64,000 nt of DNA from Bryopsis sp. KO-2023. Lineage: Eukaryota > Chlorophyta > Ulvophyceae > Bryopsidales > Bryopsidaceae. Both the position numbers and the translations under genes were made by a program. This document shows, one piece after another, positions 1 through 10,209 of the stretch. Positions within the stretch are counted from its first letter, which is position 1. The number at the start of each line of letters is the position of its first letter. The stretch spans positions 6,200,001 through 6,264,000 of the forward strand of contig BSYQ01000004.1 in assembly GCA_030272585.1 (NCBI GenBank), read 5' to 3'. The notes under the pieces were generated by a model that had not been told where the DNA came from, made no database searches, and saw only the letters and a program-made list of their open reading frames with translations.

Positions 1-470
1 TATGTAAGGATTCGGCAGAATCTAAGTAGATTCAGGCAAACCTGCAGGCTTGCAGACTGGCAGTGATTGGGCTGACAGATTAGGCTGCAGGTTGACTGCT
101 ATGATTCTGCAGAAGCAGGAATGGTTCAGGTCCTTCAGACCTGCAGATTGATAGGCTGGTAGTCAGCAGATTGGCAGACTGACGAAGTGCCAGAGTAGTC
201 GGGCTGACAGGTTGGCTGACGACAGACAGATGCTGACAGCGCTGCAGAACGTGGGCTGCAGAGCTGGCAGGCAGAAAGTTCTAGAAGGTCTTAGATGGCA
301 GACTCAGAACCGCGGTACCCTGCAAGGTGTCTGAGGCTGCATGTCATGGAAGGGACTTGGCAGTTTGATGGTCTGCAACACTGATGCAGACTGATGTTAT
401 AGCTTAGGATCAGTTTGGATCAGGGTTGGAAGAAACGGTATAAGTTGTTGGGGCTTGGACATTCTTGTAA
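1..470. repeat. Degenerate CAG/CTG-motif tract
   Basis: Short motifs such as GCAGACTGG, GCTGACAG and CTGCAG recur dozens of times without a fixed period. No coding frame is visible. The texture resembles the motif-rich arms of the palindromic elements at 34-43 kb, though with a different motif. It may be the edge of a similar element cut by the window start. Confidence 0.5.
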
Positions 471-471
471 C

Positions 472-1002
472 TTAACCTAACCTTGGTTTGGAACCTGATC
501 TCTCCTTGAACCTTGCTAGGTTCAAGTGTCTCCCTTGATGGTCGTTCAATAGAACGGCAGTCAGACTGGCAGACCGGCAGGGTCGCAGTCTTCGGTGTTG
601 AAGCAGAAAAAGCGGTCTGCAGGGCAGATTCGTTACACAGTATCTGACCACTAAACCCCGCAAAAGACGATATAAACCTGCCCGCTTAATCGAAGTATCA
701 AAGAACTGGCCACGCATCCTCCTTTTATATGAACATGACCATACCCGCAAATCAATCGGAGACCTTCCATCAAAGGCCGGATAATCCTTTTTTATCAAGT
801 TCCCTAAACCCTTCAACCAACAAGCCCGATGCGTCGCATATTCTTGTAACGCCCTTAGCAAATCATACAAAAGGTGATCCTCCGATAGATCACACAACGA
901 ATTCCAAAACCGTATAGTCTGTCGGACCAAATTATAATGTAAAGGCCAAATACCCAACTCTGCGAAAATGTATCCAGTGTGCACATTGGGAGGAAGCCTC
1001 AA
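472..1002 (-). mobile_element. LINE-like reverse transcriptase C-terminal fragment (probable)
   Basis: A 176-codon minus-strand frame carries a stretch around AELGIWPLHYNLVRQTIRFW, at about residues 15-34. This resembles the region just after the reverse transcriptase domain of many non-LTR elements, where an '(L)ELGxxPL' helix precedes an 'R..RFW' segment. No catalytic YADD is present, so this would be a 5'-truncated tail. The last third is low in complexity and may not be coding. Assignment is by pattern memory only; a host gene exon is the alternative. Confidence 0.4.
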
Positions 1003-1840
1003 AACAAATCGAAAAAAAGAGCGATAAAGTAGCAGGCAGCCCTTTTCAGGTCTGTGTCATGACAAGACACAGCCAAGTTGAAAACACTCCGAACCTGGCA
1101 AAAAAGAGGCAACCAATCAACTGTCAAGGTGGCAATGCTTCAAGAACAAAGTTTCTTTTTTTACTTCAGACATAGCTTAAACCGAAAAACCAATGCACAG
1201 ACAATATTGCACCCTTCCATGGGCCAAATGCCACTTTTGTACATGCCTGCGCGACGGTGATAGACGTTTCGCCACGCAGTCGACGCAGCGGCGGCGGCAG
1301 CGGCGGCAGTGACAGCATTCGGAGTTGCAGGGTTCGGAGTAATGGGTGTCGGACTGACGGAGTTCGGAATGACAGAGTTCGGAGTGACAGCACCAAACCC
1401 GTCCAGCTCCCCTTCGAAGTCGCTTACCGGTCTCCGTCGTCTCTTCCCTTAAAAGGTTGGGGGGCAGGGTTTTGCTGTGCTGTGTGCAGGATATTTTTAT
1501 CTTTTCGCAACGCGTGGATTCTCTGTGTGCGTGCGATCTGCTGGACCGCAACGCTTTTGCCTCCCGAAACGTTCGGCTTTTTTCGTCCCGCGAAGGAAAA
1601 AAAAGGTGTGCGTGGGTTTCAACTTCTATCGCTCTTTTTTCTGTTTCTGTTTTTTTTTTTCTCCTTTGCGCTGAGAGAAAACGACGATCCTTTTTTTTCT
1701 GTGGTCGTTCGTCAATCATTTGTGAAATAGCGATTTTCAGAGTTTTCAAGCACTATCCTGACTTTGGGGGCTGGCTGTTTAGAAATTGTTGATACAATGT
1801 GTTGTAGGTCTTCTTTACTAATTCGTTCCCAAGGGTTCCA
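1003..1840. other. Intergenic, with GGC and GTTCGGAGT repeats
   Basis: No convincing gene. Positions 1285-1310 are GGC/AGC-rich, and 1317-1392 holds several imperfect copies of a TTCGGAGT(G/T)ACAG unit. The end, from about 1600, is T-rich and lies just before the F-box/WD40 start, so it probably contains that gene's promoter and 5' UTR. Confidence 0.5.
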
Positions 1841-2887
1841 ATGAACCAAGTTCCAGCCATGGAGTGGGATCTGCCCTTGAATATCATAAATGGCATTCTT
1901 GAAAAAACCTCAAAAAGGGATCTAGCCAGGTCTCGCTCTGTAGCGTCCATATGGTGTCAAGCAAGCGAGGAGCCTCGTTTGTCCGAAAAACTTCGGTGCG
2001 AGAACTTGTGGCGATCAAAGCAGGTCTTACCCATAGCAACTCGTCTCGAGGAATCAAGTGATTTCAGATGTGGAACAAAGAAAGATGACCTTATCGCACT
2101 TGGTGGTGATTTTTCCCTGGTCTGTTGGAATACTACAATTGGACCAGAAAGTTACGTGGTCTTGGATGTTGGCAATCGTGTGGTTTTTTCGGTCCATTTT
2201 ATCGATAAAATCTTGTTGAGTGGGGACTACAAGGGAGAACTTTGTGGTTGGGATGTTGATACGTCCAAGTCTTTGCTTCAATTCAAGGCTCATAGTGACA
2301 CTCTTTGGGCAATCGAGGAGCTTAGAGAAGAGGTAGCGACGGCGAGTAGTGATGGCCTCATCAAACTTTGGGGAAAAGGGGATTGGAAGTGCAAGAAAGT
2401 GTTGAGGGGGCATCCAAACCATGTGGTGACATTGTCCTCCACCGATGATAAGATGCGCTTGATAAGCGGATCTTTGGATATAAGGATATGGAACGTTGCG
2501 GAAAGGACATGCATTCACGTGTTTCCTGGGAATTATGGCAAAGTTATCGAGGTATCTAGAGTTTTCAAAGGCTTGATAGCAAGTAGGGCGAGTGATGAAG
2601 TTGTTCTCGTCTGGGATTTGAATGATGGGAGTGTAGTAAGCAAATTCCAAGGGGACGGGGATTGTTCCTGTATCGCAATGGGTTGCGGTCGTCTGGTGTC
2701 GGGCTCTTTACATGGTGTCGTGAGTGTATGGGATCTGGAACAAGGAGATTGCATTCGAAAATTGCAGACACCACCAGATGCATTGGCATTCGATATGGAA
2801 TACCCTTATGTTTGGTTATGGTGTGACGACAAAATGATAATTGGGGTCACTGATAAAGGGACTTGCTTGATGTGGGATTTTACATGA
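1841..2887 (+). CDS. F-box and WD40-repeat protein
   Basis: Single-exon 348-residue protein. Residues about 8-45 (LPLNIINGILEKTSKRDLAR) fit an F-box, which binds Skp1 in SCF ubiquitin ligases. From about residue 75 there are WD40 blades with GH...WD-type spacing, for example LLSGDYKGELCGWDVD, ATASSDGLIKLWGKG, LISGSLDIRIWNVAE and LVSGSLHGVVSVWDLE, and the chain ends in CLMWDFT. The architecture suggests a substrate receptor, but the substrate cannot be told. The start gives an intact F-box; a second Met lies six codons in. It is intronless, unlike most neighbours, so a retrocopy origin is possible. Confidence 0.85.
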   Translation: MNQVPAMEWDLPLNIINGILEKTSKRDLARSRSVASIWCQASEEPRLSEKLRCENLWRSKQVLPIATRLEESSDFRCGTKKDDLIALGGDFSLVCWNTTIGPESYVVLDVGNRVVFSVHFIDKILLSGDYKGELCGWDVDTSKSLLQFKAHSDTLWAIEELREEVATASSDGLIKLWGKGDWKCKKVLRGHPNHVVTLSSTDDKMRLISGSLDIRIWNVAERTCIHVFPGNYGKVIEVSRVFKGLIASRASDEVVLVWDLNDGSVVSKFQGDGDCSCIAMGCGRLVSGSLHGVVSVWDLEQGDCIRKLQTPPDALAFDMEYPYVWLWCDDKMIIGVTDKGTCLMWDFT

Positions 2888-5633
2888 GCGGTATGTTATT
2901 GAGCTAGTAATTCTCGGTGGTTTTGTTGTGGTTCTGTGTGATTGGATAATCGGGAAGAAAGGAACACTTTTTTTTTGTGGTTGGGTGTCTTTGGGCTGTG
3001 GAATATCAAGGTCATATTACATTTTTGGAATTCTGGTAGATCTTGCAGATTTATAAACTATAAAACTGATAATCGACATTGAAACATGAGATTCGGTCTT
3101 ATCGGCATCTTTGCATGTAATTATGATTGTTTGTTTGTTGATGGTGCATATGTTTAAATGGGGTTTTTTTGGTGCCTTTCCCAAAGTGGGGTGCTCCATG
3201 GATGAAAAGTCAGAATTCTGGCCGTCTCCCTCACAAGGATCTTCTCTAGTTATTGTCGCAAATTTTCTTTCGAACTTTTCCCAAAGCTTGGTTTTTGATA
3301 GAGTGGAATGGATTCTTTCTTCCAAGGCTAGAGGGCTTCTTTTTTCTTTTTTCCCTTTTTTTTTGAATGCTATGGCATTTCTTGTAATATTTCTTGTAAT
3401 ATTTTTCTTTGGTTGGCTTTTTTTGTTTTTACAGTTGATGTTGCAGGCTTGTGCTTGTGCTTTGAAAAAAAGAATGTTCTGCTAGCTTTTTTGTTTTTTT
3501 GCCCTTTAAAATTCTCCGGTTGGTTTTCTTTTTTGAAAATATATTTGGTGTTGTTCATGGATCCTTGGTGAAATCCAGCACCTTGTATATGGAGAGAAGA
3601 AAAAATGACAAAAAGACTAAATCAATCAATATTCAATATTGCTTCTTCAGAAGAAGCAATATTGAATATTGCATGGCAACAGCCCAGGCCTCTATTGCAA
3701 CATAAAAAAAACTTCAGCATACATGATCTTCCAACCAAAAGAAGTACAAGACATGCCAGGCCAGAGCCTAAAGCATCGGGGGGATGTTAAGAAAAACGTT
3801 GCTTCCTTCTCTTCTCTGCTCGACGAAAATACCCACTGGGAAGCGTGTTGGGCTCGCGCAATGTGCACAGCAGAATCAAACCTTTCAAGCAGATTAGGGG
3901 CAAAAAGAACCCACTGAAAGTTCACCAGAGTCTGGGAACCGCATTGAGAGCTCTTTTTTTTCCGACTCGTTGGCTGGTGCTTGGATTAATTCCTTCAGGT
4001 GCGATTTGTTGACCTCCAGCTGGTAAGGAGCCGGTGGGAAAATAGAGCGGATGGGATCGTTACATTTTTTTGAAGGATTGTGTCTGGTCGACCGTCGAAA
4101 ACTAGTGTTTGCTGGGTGCACCGGCTGTCTGTGCTTTTTTGCTCTACTTTTCTTGAGGCCCGCGGAATGCGAAGGGAGTTTTCCTTCGCTGTTTTTTCGC
4201 GCGCAGGAAATAATAACGTCCAGGGAAATATTGATTGTCGCATTTCTAATTCTTGTCTCTTTGCTGGGACTAGAGTTATATGATGGTGTATCAAGAACTG
4301 TTCTGTAAATTACTTTGCATATCTTTGCCTAAGATCAACACATCCATATGTCGCGTGTATATATTTTTAGCATGAAAGCAACCATATATAGTATATACAG
4401 TCGTATCACGTGCGACGACACTCTCGCGCCTACACCCCAAGGAGTGACAGATCGTGGAGGTGGTGGAAACGAGGATCTGGCAAAAATCAAAAAGGACGAA
4501 CGAGCAGTCTTCAAATTGTCATTAGTTCCAAGAGGCCACGGAGCTGGACGAGTGGTTGATGGTGAAGGAGTTGGGCAGGCATCACAAATCAAGGGCAAAC
4601 CGTCGTGACATTCTCCGATCCATGATAACTGCCATCAAACGGGCGCTGCTGAGTTTCAGGGGACACCTGCAATGGTGCTCATTGAGCGAGCAGGAATTCT
4701 TGTGTCGAAAGTACGGATAGGCGGAACATGTGACCAGGAGCTGGCAAGGGCTTCTAGCGTGTGAGATCTGAGGAGGGATTTGGACACTGTTTTCAGTGGG
4801 ACGTTCTGATTTTCGTGGGGCTCAACTCCGAATGTGGGCGGATAGTGTTCCAGTGGGGAATGTGTGATGACTGTGGGGGAACAGATTGTGTTGGCTGACT
4901 CACCAGTGGTAATTGGGACGATACAGTTATGACTTGTTCCACTATATATTGATTGGGTTCCGACGTTGTGGTTGTAAGAATTTGGATTGATCCCTTACCC
5001 CACCCAAGCCTCTTCGGACTAAAACATCGTGCGCGTGTTTTTGTGTTGAGTTGAAAGCACACATGACGCAATGCTGGTGCGTTGATGTGAGCGCGACGAA
5101 TGGGTTTGGACACGATCTGGGCAGGCGCTCTTTGATCGGAGTCGCCGCCGGGTCGTTTTGGGCGAACAGTGGAACAGTTTCGTTGAAATGTGTCGTTGGG
5201 TCGACTGTCGAGCAAACGGCTGTCCTGGCGTGCTGGCTCTGGGAGGAAAGAGCAATTGGATAAGGTAATTGAATGTCAGACTCCTGCGAGACGTAAACAA
5301 CAAATCACCACAATTTTGCACCACCAGGTCAACCCAGTCTCTGCAACGGAGCGTGGAACGATTTCAACAGCAACCCACCACCTCTTGTTTGAGTGAGAGT
5401 TTCCAGTGTCGTTGCATGGGCAGCTGTCCACGATGGAGACAGTAACGACCCCCCCCCCGGATCATAACAGGCGTTTCATGTCTCAGCGGTGGCGCTTGCG
5501 CTCAACTCAAAAAACACACACACACAGTTGATATATTGTTCTACGAAACGACCTCTAAAGGACATGCTTCCATGTTTTGATAAAACTGAGCCAAAAAAAA
5601 GCCTTCAAAAAGAAATGGGGGTCCTTCCATTTT
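2888..5633. other. Intergenic region without a recognised gene
   Basis: Contains several open frames under 140 codons on both strands, none with recognisable domains or a consistent splice pattern. It includes a perfect hairpin at 3627-3671, listed separately, and T-rich stretches near 3330-3540. The frame at 4051-4308 (+) has a hydrophobic C-terminal segment, but nothing else supports it. Confidence 0.5.
3627..3671. repeat. Perfect 22-bp-arm hairpin
   Basis: Arms 3627-3648 and 3650-3671 are exact reverse complements (CAATATTCAATATTGCTTCT on the left) around a single central base. It lies about 740 bp after the F-box gene stop. It could be a small-RNA hairpin, a MITE remnant or a cruciform-prone spot. 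No protein-coding role is apparent. Confidence 0.8.
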
Positions 5634-7559
5634 TTATATATTGCAATGGCTGCACGCTTTTCCGGTTGGCACAAGATTTTGCATCCAGCATTCGCCCTGC
5701 CTGTTCCATTCAGTCCCTTCTGTGATTCTGGTCAAGGCCCTGCAGTCTACACATTTACAAAATGACATATTTAAACAATTTTTCAGAATTAAGATCAATA
5801 AATAATTATTATAATTTTAATAATTTTAAACAAACATAAATTCATTGACTCGGCAGCACAGCAAAATCACTAAATTGAGAAAATGAAAAAAAAATGAAAA
5901 GACCTTCAGGAAAACTGCCCTCGATGATGTTCACAGGTCATTCAATAAATACATCCCTTTCCATCAATAAAAACAATTATGACTAAAAACACACACCACA
6001 ACAAAAGGTTGCATGATGTATTATTTATTTTCTCCACATATATAGTGGCTTCTGACCTACGTCTTCCCACAGTACCCGATTATCATTGCACAGTTTGCAG
6101 CAATCTCCGTCCGTTCGAGCTGTATCTTTTTTCCCATCATTAATCACCCCACTGCTAGACGGTAAATTGGTGTTAGATCTCACATCACAGCTGTCACCTG
6201 CAGCCAAAGGAAAAAATATATCCACATCAATATGCAGTCCATAATACTTTTCCCCCCCCCCTTTCTCTCTTTCTCATACAGTATTGGTTATTACTGTAGC
6301 CAGCGCTTAAATATCTACTTCATATTGCACTGCATTGAAAAAACCAATCCAGTGGCAGATAAGAATAATACATCCCACCAGAATGCACAGAGGAAAACCT
6401 CACAGCACCAGATCGGTTGGTTTCCCCCCCCCAAAAAAAAAAACTGCGATATGAAAAAAAGGGGGAAATAGAGTGAGGCAGAAAAGGAAGCTTCCCATGG
6501 ATTTTCAAAAAAAAAAAAACAACACTTCGGGAAACTTGCCTCTGCCCGTGACTCTGCTGGTAGAGTCCACAGTGGCTTGCTCCTTCACTCCGGTTGTAGC
6601 TTCCACTCCAGCTGTGGCCACAGCCGAATCTTCTTGGACGACAGCCAACGCATTAGCGATAGCTTTGGCAACCACCCTGGTTACTGCTTCTGAAACGGTC
6701 TAAAATGCAACCACCACAGCATCTTACCGGAAAAACACCAGCAAAAAGAAGAGCGAAAACATATCAATCGACAAGAAATCCAAACACTATTTTTTGATCT
6801 TGAGAAGTCTCACTAAATTCACGACTGACAGTGGGAATTCCCCAATTTTTTATTCTATTCTGAGGGTTTTCCTCAGTCAAATCAAAGTTGCTCACCACTT
6901 CGACGCTACCCCCTTTGCTTTCGGCCACCACCCTGGCTCTGGCAGCCGCTGTCACAATTCCAGAAGTAGAAACGGAGGATTTGACTGCAGAGGTGGCCTC
7001 CGAGGAGCCTCCCTTTGCACTGGAAAAGGCATTCGCAATGGCAGAAGCAACCACGGTGACCACGCTCTCCACTATCGAAACGGCTTTAGCGACGGCCTCA
7101 GCAATGTCGTTTTTCACTTCGGCTTGGGCGGCAGCAATTGCTTTGGCATCCACCTGGTTTCAAAACACCCCAATGAAAAGCCCACCATCACAATACAACA
7201 TCCCTGAAAGAAGCCTTGGAAAAAAGAAAACCTAGAACAGACGCAGCGTAAAAAACGAATGGAAAATTCTCTGGAGGTGAATGGAGGTGCACCTCAACAT
7301 CGCCGCCCTGTGTGGCTTTGGCATCAGCAGAAGGGACACTGCATTTGAATACGTAGCCACCATTGTAGCGATCGGATCGCTCGATCGATGATGTCCCCTT
7401 CCCAGACTAGCGGCTTTCCCAGAAAACAAACGGGCGGTCTACTAGACATAGTATGCGGGGGAAACCACACTACCGTGCGTTCGTACCTATCTCGGCCGCA
7501 TGGAGCGTCGACGAGACGAAAATCAACAAGATCGCGAGGGATGCTATCGGCCGCCGCAT
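5634..7559 (-). CDS. Secreted Ala-rich protein with PAN/Apple-like C-terminus (multi-exon)
   Basis: The start at 7559 gives MRRPIASLAILLIFVSSTLH, a clear signal peptide with a likely cleavage after HA. Exon 1 ends at 7474 at a GT. Exons supported by splice sites are about 7153-6896 (86 codons, Ala/Val-rich helix repeats such as AEAVAKAVSIVESVV), 6699 to about 6530 (a second Ala-rich copy, EAVTRVVAKAIANALAVV), 6197 to about 6040 and 5739-5634. The last two give a Cys pattern (CDVR...DGDCCKLCNDN...WNRQGECWMQN) like a PAN/Apple fold, an extracellular protein- or sugar-binding module. An exon near 7400-7270 is likely but its frame is unsure. The product is probably a cell-wall or matrix protein. 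Exon joins are inferred. Confidence 0.55.
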
Positions 7560-7670
7560 TGTGTGAGCTCCCCTTCCTACGATCAGGGGCTGTTTTAGAG
7601 GTCGCAGCAGCCAGGGAAAGGTACGCAGCACCGTTTGCACTCACCCAGACTCTTATCGCTCCGAACAAAA

Positions 7671-7832
7671 AGGGGACGTCCCGTCGACAAGACGTTTCGG
7701 AAATCGCGCTGTGACTTGTGACTGACTTTGTCCGGCGAATTTACGATCCTCGCTGAGTCTGCGCTGGTGGCCAGCCAGTGGCTTTCACAGTCTCTTTTCA
7801 AAGAGGAAAAGAGGAAAGAAGATGGAAGCCAG
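7671..7832. repeat. Dispersed repeat, copy 1 (mate at 52033-52180)
   Basis: Begins GGGGACGTCCCGTCGACAAG and runs through GCGAATTTACGATCCTCGCT to a purine-rich end. It matches 52033-52180 in the same orientation, nearly base for base over the first ~100 bases and with small indels after that. It lies about 110 bp upstream of the minus-strand start at 7559. It may be a mobile-element fragment or a shared upstream region. Confidence 0.8.
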
Positions 7833-8171
7833 AAAAAAATCAAAACTCCTACCAAAACTCCTCCAAAACTCGTCTCTGTCAAAAAAAACGGACGCTGCTT
7901 GAGTTTGAGAGAAAGAGACGGGGACAAAAAAAAACAGTCGACATGGAAAAAGCATGAAATCGTGTGTAATCATGATTTATTCTGAAAAAACATGAGCTCA
8001 AGACGAAAAAAAAAGCCGATCTGAGGTGATGACGTGGAAAGTTGGCTCGGGTGGCCGTAGGAGAAGAATCATCTGGGAAGTCGACAGGCTCGCCAAATTT
8101 GGAATATGTCGTCTTCGAAATCCAGACGAAGAACTGGACAGACGAAGAACGTTTTTTAGCTCCCTCCCTAG

Positions 8172-8930
8172 TCTTTCGCCTCCAGGAAAAAGCTCAAGCT
8201 GGACATAAAACCAGTTGTCTCGTCCACGCAAGCAGTGGCGCGGTACTGGCCATTATCGAACACCGTCCGGAAAACATCGTCAGCATCCTCGAACAGGAAT
8301 TCACGCGCGTGGGCAATATTCCTAAGCAAAACTCTGTCTTGGTCGGCGCCTCGGTCGGCTCGATCCTCTCGATATTTTTGACGTCAAATTCCTCCGTCAG
8401 CTGCAAGAAAGCCGTTTGTTAGCGCTGCTGGCGCGATGAGTGCGATTTCTTTTGATTTTCCGTGCACCCATTTGAGACAAACAAATAAACACACACACAC
8501 AAACACAAACACAAACACAAACACATGTATGTCGTTGCGACAGAAACTTCACCTGCCCGCCGTTGGCATCATTCTCGAAAATGTCCAGGTCTGCCAACAA
8601 GTCAGAGCTGTCTTCGTCGTCAAGATCGAGCTCAGTCCAACTTTTTTCTCCCTCCCTTCTGGCCCACGTCTTGTCTCCAATGACCACCACCTCCGCCCCA
8701 TCTTGTAAGAGTCCCTTTCCAGATACTTTGAATATGTTGTCGCGTCTATATAGATATCGATATATCGTGGCCCTCGTACTCACAGAAAAAGACTTTTGCG
8801 AGTAGGTGTCGATAGCGGCGGTGTGAAGCCTCGGCACCATCTCTTTCTCCATGGACGAAAGCTCCGCCCGAGCGGCGCCAGACAAAACAACGAAAAGGAG
8901 AAACGCCAACGAAAGAGAGCGACCAGCCAT
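8172..8930 (-). CDS. Secreted protein, family unknown
   Basis: The start at 8930 gives MAGRSLSLAFLLFVVLSGAA, a strong signal peptide with likely cleavage after ARA. The first exon is open to a GTGAAG donor at 8553 (126 codons) and includes FKVSGKGLLQDGAEVVVIGD, then an acidic run DLDDEDSSDLLADLDIF. The second exon starts at 8400 after TTGCAG in phase 0 (LTEEFDVKNIERIEPTEAPT). Beyond about 8310 two frames compete and the 3' end is uncertain; one reading ends at 8196 and another at about 8172. The mature domain is not recognised. A CA/AAC microsatellite (8487-8525) sits in the intron. Confidence 0.5.
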
Positions 8931-9300
8931 TGTGGAAGAGTGTAACGCCCTGGGTAGCTAATCAATTTGTGGGTGGTGGGCAGTGCGGCAAACCCCCTGT
9001 CGAGCCGATGCCCCTTGGTCTTCCTCCCCGTAAAAGCCCCCCTCGACATTGCGCGCGTTGGACCAGCTCGATCGATACAGGTGGATGCAACGGAGCCAAA
9101 CTGTAGCTCGCGAAGGTGGGACTCTACTGTTTCGGAAAGAGATGGGCGGGACACAACACCCTCGACACGACACGTAAAACACATGCGCAGTGGTACTCCA
9201 CATGGTTGGATCGCAATATGCGAATTTGTCCCTACAAGGGGGGTTACAACTTGGATTCTACTCGTTTAGTCTTTCAAACCCCCCAAAATCGCTGATAAAC
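8931..9300. other. Intergenic, no gene seen
   Basis: This stretch lies upstream of the secreted-protein start at 8930 and probably carries its promoter. No coding or structural signal was recognised. Confidence 0.4.
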
Positions 9301-9301
9301 T

Positions 9302-9510
9302 TTATTTGCCCAACGTGTTGAACACAACGGAAGGGAGGAGGGAAACGAAACTGCCAAACACACGGCACCACCAGTCAGACAAGGGCCGCCAGACCAACAA
9401 GGTACCTGATTCATTGATACAATTTTCGACGTTTCTTTTCACTGCTTCCAATAGGTCCGCCGGGATGGTGGAGTGAGAAGCTAATACATGCTTCCTCAAT
9501 TCTTCAATCT
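9302..9510 (-). CDS. Possible terminal exon, unknown product
   Basis: A minus-strand frame reads [20 protein letters not shown] and [12 protein letters not shown], with normal amino-acid use, followed by a weaker stretch to a stop at 9302 and an AATAAA-like signal (TTTATT on plus at 9300). The Gly at about 9403 is followed by GTACCTTG, so the exon may instead splice out there. Upstream exons were not found, and the LHC pseudogene start lies only 70 bp away on the other strand. Confidence 0.3.
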
Positions 9511-9579
9511 AAGCCTCGAAAAACAAAAAAACAAACCCCAAAAATATCAAATTTAGCAACAATATTATACCCCCAAAAC

Positions 9580-9980
9580 ATGGCGACTGCACTCCAAAGC
9601 AGGCTTTTCGCAACCGTCCAAAGATCCTCGGTAAGAACTCCTCGAGCCGCCGTTCAGTGGTATGGACCCGGTCCCGAGTTGTGGTTGGGGCCCTACTCCT
9701 CTGGTGCCGTCCCCAGCTACCTGGCTGGAGAGTTCCCTGGTGAGTACGGATGGCTTGTCTGCTGATCCCGAATCCTTCGAGAGGTGAGCGTTATTTTTTG
9801 AGATCGAGTTGATCCACGCCCGGTGGGCGATGATGGGAACTGTTGGATGCCTCACCCCTGAGGCCCTCGAGAGGTACACTGGTGCTACTTTCGGGGAGTC
9901 TGTGTGGTTCAAGGCTGGCGCCCAGATCTTCTCTGACGATGGGTTGAACTGTCTGGGCAAGCCAGTAATTTTTGGTTTGG
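9580..9980 (+). pseudogene. Light-harvesting chlorophyll a/b-binding protein pseudogene, 5' half
   Basis: Begins with a plausible transit peptide ([20 protein letters not shown]), then the LHCII hallmark [20 protein letters not shown] and [12 protein letters not shown]. The frame then jumps: DTAG is missing (about 10 nt lost near 9753) and [11 protein letters not shown] follows one frame over. After 15 nt of unrelated sequence, [18 protein letters not shown] (helix 1 with the chlorophyll-ligand Glu and the Arg), then the part equivalent to '[16 protein letters not shown]' follows. Homology stops at LGKP near 9965; helices 2 and 3 are absent from the window. A functional copy must sit elsewhere. 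Confidence 0.75.
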
Positions 9981-10209
9981 TTTGGTTTACATGCAACAGA
10001 AACAAAGCAACTGCTGGATCACATGGACTATCCCTAACTCTCATGCATATGTGTGCTTGCCTACGCAATGCCAGTCCGGCAAACACAACCAAGCCCACAA
10101 CGCCATCTGATGTAAAAATGCAATTCACCCGGTCTATTCTTATGGCGTCACAATTCCTCCTGAACCTACCTGCCGCCCCAAGTCCTCCATCGTAAAGCGA
10201 TCTGTAATT

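Noticed and set aside
8436-8560. VCVCVC/THTNTN frames
   Set aside because: Translations of a CA/AAC microsatellite in an intron.
9784-9802. A 19-nt GT...AG segment in the LHC sequence, like nucleomorph mini-introns
   Set aside because: Removing it breaks the frame between ESFER and ELIHARW, while keeping it leaves those parts in frame apart from a stop. A pseudogene lesion is simpler.
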